A stretch of DNA of 64,000 bases, taken from positions 434,001 to 498,000 of the forward strand of contig CAXXGC010000009.1 of assembly GCA_963667875.2 (NCBI GenBank), given 5' to 3'. Under the pieces are notes generated by a model. The model was not told where the DNA came from, did no database searches, and saw only the letters and a program-made list of their open reading frames with translations. How positions within the stretch are numbered: the stretch's first letter is position 1; each line of letters starts with the position of its first letter. Position numbers and translations under genes: made by a program. Below are positions 46,651 to 53,821 of the stretch, piece by piece. This stretch comes from JAEXOD01 sp963667875. Lineage in GTDB: Bacteria > Bacteroidota > Ignavibacteria > Ignavibacteriales > Melioribacteraceae.

Positions 46651-47972
46651 ATTTTCTCGCCGATTAATTCAAATATCTTTGTAATTATTTCATCAAAATC
46701 CGCAGATACAAGATCTGGTAAAAACTTTAACATATTATTTTGCGCGATATTATTAGGATCGTATACGATAACCGATTTGTTTAAGGCTTTAGCATAACCA
46801 ATTTCAATTAGGGTGCCGGGGTCATTAAAAATTAATATCGCTAATAATAAATTGCAGCTGTTTATCAGATCTAAGTCTTTATTAAAAATTGTTAGTTTGT
46901 CTTTTTCGCTGGATTGATTATTTATCTCGCCATTTTCTTTAATTGGACGGTGGGGATTAAAATTGTGATATTTTAAGGAATTGTAAACAAAATCAATTAT
47001 TTGTGTGTCAACATAAGAGAAATCTGGAGCCGCCAAATAAATATGAATTTCTGAACGTTTTTCCCATGGTAAAGAAATGCCAACATGGGCATTAATAATC
47101 TTTTCGTTAAAGTTTTTAATAGTACTGATTGCTCTACTAAAATTGTCAATATATGTCGTTCTTGAGTATTCCGAGGCAACGATTGAAGCGACGCGATATT
47201 TTAATTCTCCCAAATATTCGCTACAAATAGAAGCTATATCAAAAACATCACCAACTCCTACAGAATGTGTGATTGTATGTGATTGAGAAGGAATTTTTAT
47301 TTCTTGTTTAGTAGAAAAATCATAAACTCTACTACCACCCCTATTCTCTTTTAATACCAAATTTTCAGTTAAATTATTGAATAATTGCACAAATTGATTA
47401 TAATCAACAAAACTTTTATTAAAAAAGGTCGACGAGGTTGAAATGAATATTGTATCAAACTTAAAATTGATGGTCTTAAAGACATCGATGTTTTCCACAT
47501 CGTTTGATAAATCAATGTGAATCTTTTTCCCACAATTTGCAATCCTATTAATATTAGGAATTATATGTTGAAAATTCGATTGACCAACTATTAATAATAA
47601 ATCTGTTATCGAAGTAAAATTATAAGATTCAAAATTATTTAGATAATTGATCTTGTATTCATCACGTAATATTAAATCATAGTGTTGGCAACCTATTTCT
47701 TTAATTTCATCAATAGTAATAATATTCGGTGCTCCAGTGACATCACCAATCTTTACCATATTTATACAATTATGTTTTTTAAGAAACATTTCAATGCTTC
47801 CATCTAAATAGGCAGGAGCGTTAAATAAAACATCGTAATCAATTCCCAAAGCATATAAAGCACGTATGGCATGCATTATACCCCCCAATCTCATTTTTCT
47901 ATTTCCGGATTTTTCCGGTTTTATATTATAATCAATGAGAATATCACCTAATATGCATATTTTTTTATTCAT
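46647..47972 (-). CDS. PfkB-like kinase fused to nucleoside deoxyribosyltransferase-like domain
   Basis: A 441-residue fusion. Residues 1-300 are ribokinase/PfkB-like: GDILIDYNI at the start, LGGIMHAIRALYALG, and the anion-hole signature SVGVGDVFD with its catalytic Asp near 250. Residues 310-440 are nucleoside 2-deoxyribosyltransferase-like: IYLAAPDFS, then NSCNLLLAIL, DPGTLIEIGYAKAL with the nucleophile-type Glu, and KSVIVYDP. Such domains transfer or hydrolyse the bond between base and deoxyribose. The fusion joins sugar or nucleoside phosphorylation to base exchange. It overlaps the first operon gene by 8 bases and QueC by 4. I know no named system with this fusion. Confidence 0.78.
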   Translation of the reverse strand: MNKKICILGDILIDYNIKPEKSGNRKMRLGGIMHAIRALYALGIDYDVLFNAPAYLDGSIEMFLKKHNCINMVKIGDVTGAPNIITIDEIKEIGCQHYDLILRDEYKINYLNNFESYNFTSITDLLLIVGQSNFQHIIPNINRIANCGKKIHIDLSNDVENIDVFKTINFKFDTIFISTSSTFFNKSFVDYNQFVQLFNNLTENLVLKENRGGSRVYDFSTKQEIKIPSQSHTITHSVGVGDVFDIASICSEYLGELKYRVASIVASEYSRTTYIDNFSRAISTIKNFNEKIINAHVGISLPWEKRSEIHIYLAAPDFSYVDTQIIDFVYNSLKYHNFNPHRPIKENGEINNQSSEKDKLTIFNKDLDLINSCNLLLAILIFNDPGTLIEIGYAKALNKSVIVYDPNNIAQNNMLKFLPDLVSADFDEIITKIFELIGEKI

Positions 47973-48348
47973 GTTGTGGAGTCAATGAAATTTTAATGAT
48001 AGCAATTGGCTTATCATTTGAATAATCAACTATTCCTCTATATTCAACACCTTCTGTCATACATCGCATCAAATAATTATATTTAGTTGGTAAATAACCC
48101 AAGGTTAAATTATCTTTAATATTATATGCTTCTATTCTGGAATTAAAACGTATAGAAACCTCTGTGTTAAATACAGGGACATTGTGATTATTAATATAAT
48201 AATCGCATTTTTCGATTTCTTCAAGAGATGTAGAAATTGCCTTAAGACAAATATCATCTGAACTACTACCACCCGCTCCTTCAACCCCTGTCTTAGTGTT
48301 ATCATATGAATGATAATCGCTAAAGTGACCAGTACCAGTACTACCCAT
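47965..48348 (-). CDS. 127-residue protein with N-terminal Met-Gly-Ser-Thr, first gene of the QueC-like operon
   Basis: The frame can be opened four codons earlier at a TTG, but that would place the start within the strong ribosome site GGAGGT. ATG 48348 is therefore chosen. The product begins MGSTGTGHFSDYHSYDN, with a Gly/Ser-rich flexible N-terminal 30 residues. The following 95 residues look like a small beta-rich domain (VFNTEVSIRFNSRIEAYNI, YNYLMRCMTEGVEYRGIVDYS, IAIIKISL). Met removal would expose Gly. QatB proteins of the Qat system also begin Met-Gly-Thr-Ser, and are thought to be QueC-like targets. I infer that this is the partner or target protein of the locus. Family not recognised with certainty. 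Confidence 0.7.
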   Translation of the reverse strand: MGSTGTGHFSDYHSYDNTKTGVEGAGGSSSDDICLKAISTSLEEIEKCDYYINNHNVPVFNTEVSIRFNSRIEAYNIKDNLTLGYLPTKYNYLMRCMTEGVEYRGIVDYSNDKPIAIIKISLTPQHE

Positions 48349-48352
48349 TTTT

Positions 48353-48358
48353 ACCTCC
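48353..48358 (-). promoter_or_regulatory. Strong ribosome binding site that fixes the start of the 127-residue gene
   Basis: GGAGGT on the minus strand lies four bases before ATG 48348. It overlaps the alternative TTG-initiated codons, which makes the TTG start unlikely and the Met-Gly-Ser-Thr start likely. Confidence 0.85.
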
Positions 48359-48592
48359 AATTATTCATTATTTAATTCTTGTTAATATTTAGTTAAAATA
48401 TAAATAATTAATCGGCTTAATATAGTAATAATTTTTTAAAATTATATAAATGTTTTACTTTTTTTTAATAATAATTAAATCTAAAATTTAATTATTGCCT
48501 TTCTTATTAAAAAATTATAAATTATACTCATACAATAATATATTAACTAAATAATAAATTTAATCTGGTTTTTTGACATAAATTGAATAAAA

Positions 48593-49777
48593 ATGAATAA
48601 AAAGATAAAAATTCAATTAAATAAATTCCCTCAAGTGCCAAATAAGCTTAGAGAAAATAGTCCTTCTAATATTGTAAAAGATGAAGTTACTATTAAATTA
48701 TCAAGATTATATTATCACTATTACCTCGATTTTTGGGGAATAATACAATCGCATTTTACTTATAAGAATTCGGATATTTTTGAGTATTTAGTCAAATCTC
48801 CTGATTTTAGATTCCATTTAAATGGTACGACGATTAATTCTGATCATAAGCGGATAGTTTCATATTTACTTGGACAAGCTTTTTGTAGGTATTTTTTGTA
48901 CGAATTTTGTGGTATTACATATTTTGCACATATGGATAAGATAATAGATAAAACAACTCATCCTGCTTTTAATGGATTAAGAATTCAGAGAGCACTAACA
49001 GGGGATATCCCTGATTATCTATGTGCAAGGAAGGTAGATGAACCTTATATTGCAGAAGCTAAAGGTCGGTTTAATAATATAAATTTTAATTCACTTGAAT
49101 TTGCAAAGTGGAGAAAACAATTTGAAAATATTATTATCTTGGATAAATCAGGGAAAAATTGTAAAATAAAGGGATTTATAGTGGCTACAAAGTTCGTAAC
49201 TGATCAAAATATAAATTCAAATAGATCAACAATTATGGCAGAAGATCCTGAAACAGGTGGGGATAATATTGGTACACGCGTAAATGGTAGTATAGGAAGG
49301 GGCTGTATTGCGATTCATTATTCTAATGTAGCCGAAAAGTTGGGTTTGCCATTAATTTCACAAGTTCTTGGAGGGAACATTATCATTAGTGAAAATTTAA
49401 TTATTAAATTACCATTATATAAATGCTTACACCCCAAATTAGAAGGTCAATCCTTTATTTCAGGTCGCAGATTCTTTGGTGAACTCAGGTGGTCAGAATT
49501 CTTCGTAAGAGAAAATTATATAATGAAAAAACTTGAGAATTCGTTAGGTGTTAACCATCCGCTATTCTTCGGATTACATCTCGATACTTTTAAGTTTCTA
49601 ATAAAAGCATGTACTGTTAATTGGAATTTTCTTTCGGAAATTACTCCGTTGGAAGATGTTGAAGACGAAGAGGAGAATTTAATGTTGCTGAGAGATGGGA
49701 CTGTTTCTGGAAATTTAAACTTATTTGAATTTGTAGAGCAACGAGAATTTAGACTAGGAGAATTCGAAACAATCTAA
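48593..49777 (+). CDS. Putative PD-(D/E)XK nuclease-fold protein, divergent from the QueC-like operon
   Basis: A 394-residue soluble protein. GDIPDYLCARKVDEPYIAEAKG (near residues 143-165) fits the PD-(D/E)XK core: PD, then a strand ending in E-A-K about 15 residues later, followed by the Trp/Gln-containing helix EFAKWRKQFENI. The flanks are unassigned, and the C-terminal third may bind a partner. It starts 244 bases from the operon's first gene, on the opposite strand, and may share a regulatory region with it. A nuclease effector role is inferred from motif and position. Confidence 0.65.
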   Translation: MNKKIKIQLNKFPQVPNKLRENSPSNIVKDEVTIKLSRLYYHYYLDFWGIIQSHFTYKNSDIFEYLVKSPDFRFHLNGTTINSDHKRIVSYLLGQAFCRYFLYEFCGITYFAHMDKIIDKTTHPAFNGLRIQRALTGDIPDYLCARKVDEPYIAEAKGRFNNINFNSLEFAKWRKQFENIIILDKSGKNCKIKGFIVATKFVTDQNINSNRSTIMAEDPETGGDNIGTRVNGSIGRGCIAIHYSNVAEKLGLPLISQVLGGNIIISENLIIKLPLYKCLHPKLEGQSFISGRRFFGELRWSEFFVRENYIMKKLENSLGVNHPLFFGLHLDTFKFLIKACTVNWNFLSEITPLEDVEDEEENLMLLRDGTVSGNLNLFEFVEQREFRLGEFETI

Positions 49778-49868
49778 AATAATAGAGAATTATTATGATA
49801 ATTTTGTTCATTAATATTTTTTTAGTGAAATTTGCACAATACAATTTTAAAAAAATCATTATTCGTGT

Positions 49869-50444
49869 CTAAGTATTTGATAAAATAGGCCAACCATAAA
49901 TAAATCGCCATGCTGCCTCAATTGCAATTCTTGTGTTTTTGTTTTCGAGATATCTCTTTATTTGTTGCTTTTGGCTAGGATTTAAACTTTCCAAATTTGG
50001 TAAACTTGCAATTGAAAAATAAGAGGCTTGCCACTCTTGGTTTGATAAATTATAATACTTAATTCCTAAAGCTCCTGTGGAATTACTATTAACAAAAAAA
50101 TGTGCACGGAGCCTGGAAAGGATTTTGTCAGCTTCTCCGTTATAAATTACATTTAACTTTGCAAATCTATGACAAATATTACTAGTAAATAATGAGTTGC
50201 CATTAGCCCTTTGGCTCCAAACGATTGCATTGTCAGGGAGATCACTGGGGGTTGCTAATTTTCTTAACTTATCTATGGAGTAATCAACTTGAAACCAATA
50301 AAGTCCTTGACTGTTATAATAGTCCAATGATTTATTTGTAAACCACTTTCTTAAGAAAGTTTCAGTTTCCCATGCACTCGTGCCTCCAAAGTCCACAATT
50401 TCTCTATTCTCCCAACAAGCGGATGCAATCTGTGATAAAGTCAT
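49869..50444 (-). CDS. Putative GIY-YIG-like protein
   Basis: A 191-residue protein. The stretch VIYNGEADKILSRLRAHF (99-116) resembles a GIY-YIG nuclease core, with VIYNG in place of YIG, Arg111, and His115. IAIEAAWRFIYGWPIL near the C terminus could supply the catalytic Glu (176). The first Tyr strand would be LNVIY. The resemblance is at motif level only. It lies between the PD-(D/E)XK-like gene and the dGTPase operon and is monocistronic, with 120 bases separating it from dgt. Confidence 0.5.
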   Translation of the reverse strand: MTLSQIASACWENREIVDFGGTSAWETETFLRKWFTNKSLDYYNSQGLYWFQVDYSIDKLRKLATPSDLPDNAIVWSQRANGNSLFTSNICHRFAKLNVIYNGEADKILSRLRAHFFVNSNSTGALGIKYYNLSNQEWQASYFSIASLPNLESLNPSQKQQIKRYLENKNTRIAIEAAWRFIYGWPILSNT

Positions 50445-50566
50445 TAAATCTCCAAATTAATTTTTGATTAAGTTAATAGTTTTGCATTTAAACTTTAGAT
50501 GTAAACTATAAAATATACGAATTGTATTCTCCAGTTAAAAGAGGGTTGTGTTATTTGAAAATCTAA

Positions 50567-51928
50567 TTAAAAAGGTGCAATACCCGATAATTCGTGAAAT
50601 AGTTTAATTGCGTAAGTGTCGGTCATTCCACTTATAAAATCAGTAATCAATAATAATTTTTTATATTTCTCGTTACCATATTTCTCAAATTTATTATTAA
50701 TAAATTCATAATTTTTTGATACTAATGCATTGAATTTACCCGGTATTGTTCGAGTATCGTCTTTTGATTCTGAAAATAATGAATCAGTAAAATATTTTAG
50801 ATGAAATTTTAATGCAGCTTGTCCGGCTAATTCACGTTTCAACACCGTTGGATGATTGAAATTATTTTTTGCTAATTTCTTGAACAGTTTGCGTATGTTA
50901 GCTGCATCTGATGCCAATACTAAATCTTCATCAAATTCACCATTAATTATTCGTTCATAATTGTTTATAAAACAATCAACCGCTGCAACAATTAATGACG
51001 ATTGAGAGCGTATTCTATAATACTGAATTAATAGAATGAAATCAGCAGGATGATCTTTTGGTATTTTGTTTTTGTATTCATCTAAAACCTTATGTTCATT
51101 CTCTTTCTCTGAGCCTAACAAATTTTTATCAATATTATCTCTAAGCGTTTTTTCAGTTATAATCCCTTTTTTACAACCATCTTCAATATCTGAAACTGAA
51201 TAAGCAATGTCATCAGCTGCTTCGAGCAAAAATACTAATGGATGTCTTTTATTCCCTAAACCTAAACTATCTGAAATTATTTGAAAATCATCTTTTTCGG
51301 CTTGGAAATAACCAAACTTTTTTTCACTTGATTTTGTACTCGCTTGCTTATTACCACTTATTGAAGAATGTGGGTATTTTATGATTGATGACAAAGTTGG
51401 AAATGTTAAGTTATAGCTATACTCATCAATAGCGGGTCCTAATTTTCGGAGTATTCGCAAAGTTTGGGGATTGCCCTCAAATTTTAAAAAATCATTTTTT
51501 TCTTCTTCATTCAAATCATCTAATATTTCGCTATGCGTAAAGAAATCTTGAATGCATGTTTCACCGAAATGACCAAAAGGTGGGTTCCCAATATCGTGTA
51601 ATAATCCAGCAGTTGATAATAAAGAAGGAATATATCCTAAGGACTTCTCTGGAAGTTCCTTAAGCTCATATAATCTTTTTTCTACAGCCAACCCAAGACT
51701 TCTTGCAAAACATGATACTTCGATAGAATGTGTTAATCTAGTTCTCACAAAATCACTATCATCATAGGGGAATACTTGGGCTTTATCCTGTAACCTTCGG
51801 AAATGTGGAGATAAAATAATTCTGGAATAATCATTATCAAAATGATTTCTAGCATCATTGTCTATAATACTGCTACGTGTATTTCTAAATCTTTTGTTTT
51901 GTAAAAGTTTTTCCCAATCTGCTTTCAT
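50567..51928 (-). CDS. dgt: dGTPase (HD-type deoxyguanosinetriphosphate triphosphohydrolase)
   Basis: A 453-residue enzyme from ATG 51928. An upstream TTG/ATG-rich extension of 21 codons would overlap the preceding gene and is not conserved-looking. The HD metal residues are seen in RLTHSIEVS, GLLHDIGNPPFGHFGE and ADDIAYSVSDIEDG, which are Dgt signatures. It splits dGTP to deoxyguanosine and triphosphate. dGTPases can act in phage defence by draining dGTP during infection. Its place between defence-type genes and BREX, instead of a housekeeping setting, supports that role. It lies 25 bases after the DUF2188 gene. Confidence 0.9.
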   Translation of the reverse strand: MKADWEKLLQNKRFRNTRSSIIDNDARNHFDNDYSRIILSPHFRRLQDKAQVFPYDDSDFVRTRLTHSIEVSCFARSLGLAVEKRLYELKELPEKSLGYIPSLLSTAGLLHDIGNPPFGHFGETCIQDFFTHSEILDDLNEEEKNDFLKFEGNPQTLRILRKLGPAIDEYSYNLTFPTLSSIIKYPHSSISGNKQASTKSSEKKFGYFQAEKDDFQIISDSLGLGNKRHPLVFLLEAADDIAYSVSDIEDGCKKGIITEKTLRDNIDKNLLGSEKENEHKVLDEYKNKIPKDHPADFILLIQYYRIRSQSSLIVAAVDCFINNYERIINGEFDEDLVLASDAANIRKLFKKLAKNNFNHPTVLKRELAGQAALKFHLKYFTDSLFSESKDDTRTIPGKFNALVSKNYEFINNKFEKYGNEKYKKLLLITDFISGMTDTYAIKLFHELSGIAPF

Positions 51929-51953
51929 ATTATTTCCAATTTTATTTATGCAA

Positions 51954-52187
51954 TTACTCCTTATCCTTTGGTGGGCATGGATCATTCCCATAGCTATTCT
52001 TTTCGGAAATTTGTCCGTTTTTATTGTGGATGATTAATTCGGATTCTTGGTTTTTAGCTATTTCTTTAGCTTTTTCGACGGCTTCTTCTTTTGTCTTGGT
52101 TACTTTTGTGGCTTTTGAATTGTGTTCACCCTTAACCTGCCAACCATTTGGGTGTTTGGTTACATGCTGATTTTTACCCTTTGACAT
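51954..52187 (-). CDS. DUF2188-family small protein
   Basis: A 77-residue, Lys-rich protein with the DUF2188 core: HVTKHPNGWQVKGEHNSKATKV, then an Ala/Glu helix (EEAVEKAKEIAKNQ) and SELIIHNKNGQI. This small alpha/beta domain is of unknown function and common on plasmids, phages and islands. It is the first gene of a two-gene unit with dgt. The C-terminal tail NDPCPPKDKE is the usual form. Confidence 0.85.
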   Translation of the reverse strand: MSKGKNQHVTKHPNGWQVKGEHNSKATKVTKTKEEAVEKAKEIAKNQESELIIHNKNGQISEKNSYGNDPCPPKDKE

Positions 52188-52539
52188 TTTTAATACTCTT
52201 TATTTATTTTAATAAATGAATTTAATTCCTAACAAGTGGACAATAAAAACACTAAACTATAAATAAAATGAAGCAAGTAATGAGGAAAACCAGTCCGACA
52301 GAACCATCCTTATATTCCCAATAAGCCAGAAAATATTCCTTCAAAATTTTACTGCGGACGAATATATAAAAAAATATTTATGTAAGCAATGTTTTTATTG
52401 TTATTTACAATATTTTCTATTTTAACCCCCCAGCAAACTTTTGACCCTTTTTTGTTGCATTTTGTTTTATATTACAATAATTTATGTTGTCGTTTTGAGG
52501 ATATTGTTATTGTTTATTAAGGGAGAATAATTCTAAGGA
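52188..52539. promoter_or_regulatory. Divergent promoter region between the DUF2188-dgt unit and BREX
   Basis: 352 bases with no gene. The sequence just before brxA is T-rich (TTTTGACCC, TTGCATTTTG, TTTATATTAC), and AAGGA precedes the brxA ATG by two bases. No promoter box could be fixed. No WYL regulator gene of the BrxR type lies here, although many BREX loci start with one. Confidence 0.45.
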
Positions 52540-53271
52540 ATGGTTAAAAAGTTAAAATCTACAGTACATACTGCCCGAACTATAATGTTTGAAGAATTGT
52601 CCAGAGTTATTAATAGTACTATTGATGATAATAAGTATATTGATTCCCTTAATGATAATATTGCCGGCAAACAAACAAAAACAAATCAAAAAAGAACTAA
52701 CTCGGCTCTTTTAAGTTTATATAAGCTTGATATAAACTATACTCCCTTTTTATGTTTTAAGTATTTTTGGCAAATGGCTGATGAAAAAGAGCTGCCGATA
52801 ATTACTTTGTTATACGCAATTTGCAATGATTATTTACTTAATGAAAGTACCGATGTAATACTTTCAACACCAATTGGTGAAAAAGTTGAAAAACTAAAGT
52901 TAGAAGAGAACATCGAATTATTTAATCCCAACAAATATACCCCAAAAACCAAAGGGTCTTCCACAAGGAATTTAATTAGTTCGTGGAAACAAGCCGGGTA
53001 TATTTCCAACGATAAATTATGTACACGTAAGGAACAAAATCACACGTACCGGACTGTGGCGTTTGCCTTTTTAATGGCATATTTAAGTGGTGAAAGAGGA
53101 GATTTTATATTATCAAGTAAATGGGTAAAAACACTTGCGTTAAACGATTCACGAATACGTGAATTTGCCTCGGAAGCGTCAAAACGTGATTTGCTTAAAT
53201 ATCAGTATGCGGGTAATGTATCTGTAATTTCTTTTGACAATCTTTTCAAAAGGTTAAATATAAATGTCTAA
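52540..53271 (+). CDS. brxA: BREX protein BrxA (DUF1819)
   Basis: A 243-residue protein matching the DUF1819/BrxA family: an N-terminal basic segment with HTARTIMFEELSRVI, the central LSLYKLDINYTPFLCFKYFW, and the conserved DFILSSKWVKTLALNDSRIREFA. BrxA is a small DNA-binding protein of type I BREX. It opens the operon and overlaps brxB by 8 bases. BREX methylates host DNA at a non-palindromic site and blocks phage replication. Confidence 0.9.
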   Translation: MVKKLKSTVHTARTIMFEELSRVINSTIDDNKYIDSLNDNIAGKQTKTNQKRTNSALLSLYKLDINYTPFLCFKYFWQMADEKELPIITLLYAICNDYLLNESTDVILSTPIGEKVEKLKLEENIELFNPNKYTPKTKGSSTRNLISSWKQAGYISNDKLCTRKEQNHTYRTVAFAFLMAYLSGERGDFILSSKWVKTLALNDSRIREFASEASKRDLLKYQYAGNVSVISFDNLFKRLNINV

Positions 53272-53809
53272 CTTAGTGGATCGTCTTTTAACAGCGGTTG
53301 ATATTGTGCTTCGAGAACCTTGGGCTACTTCGTTATCCGGGAAAGAACGAATGTGGTTTCTTGTTTACGATCCCGCCGAACAAAGGAAAATAAATTTACG
53401 CTTGGGAGATTTTGAATCCGTAGCAGTTAAAGCAGGTAAAAAGTGGATTGAGATCTCTTTTAAGAATGTTTTCCCAACTTGGATGGCAAACCATGAGTAC
53501 AGGGATGAGTATTTTATGGATCCCGATGGGTTAGTGGATCAACTTGAAGCGGATTTTAAAAATTATGCAATTAACCATTGCATTAAAGAACTTAATAAAC
53601 TTGGGACAGATAATAATACCTTAATTGCACTTAAAGATGTATCCTCTTTGTTTGGATTTGTAAGGTTATCTTCAGTTTTAGACGGAGTAGCCAATTCATT
53701 TAATGGCAGGGTGCTTGTTTTTTTTCCGGGTGAATTTGAAAAAAATAATTATAGATTGTTAGATGCCAGAGATGGCTGGAGTTATTTGGCACGACCAATT
53801 ATTGCATAG
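53264..53809 (+). CDS. brxB: BREX protein BrxB (DUF1788)
   Basis: A 181-residue protein of the DUF1788/BrxB family. MWFLVYDPAEQRKINLRLGDFE near the start, FPTWMANHEYRDEYF, and the C-terminal NGRVLVFFPGEFEKNNYRLLDARDGWSYL are the conserved features. Its function in BREX is not known in detail. Its place between brxA and brxC is the standard type I order. Confidence 0.92.
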   Translation: MSNLVDRLLTAVDIVLREPWATSLSGKERMWFLVYDPAEQRKINLRLGDFESVAVKAGKKWIEISFKNVFPTWMANHEYRDEYFMDPDGLVDQLEADFKNYAINHCIKELNKLGTDNNTLIALKDVSSLFGFVRLSSVLDGVANSFNGRVLVFFPGEFEKNNYRLLDARDGWSYLARPIIA

Positions 53810-53821
53810 GAGATTTTGGTT

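Noticed and set aside
45414..48348. Calling the QueC-like operon a type IV CBASS or a Qat system
   Set aside because: No CD-NTase (GSxxxxT...DxD), no TGT-like gene, no QatA ATPase and no TatD-like gene lie in or next to the operon.
51929..51991. The longer dgt start at 51991
   Set aside because: It would overlap the DUF2188 gene by 38 bases and adds residues that do not look like Dgt.
52188..52539. A BrxR-type WYL regulator upstream of BREX
   Set aside because: The region has no open frame, and the gene before it is the divergent DUF2188 gene.
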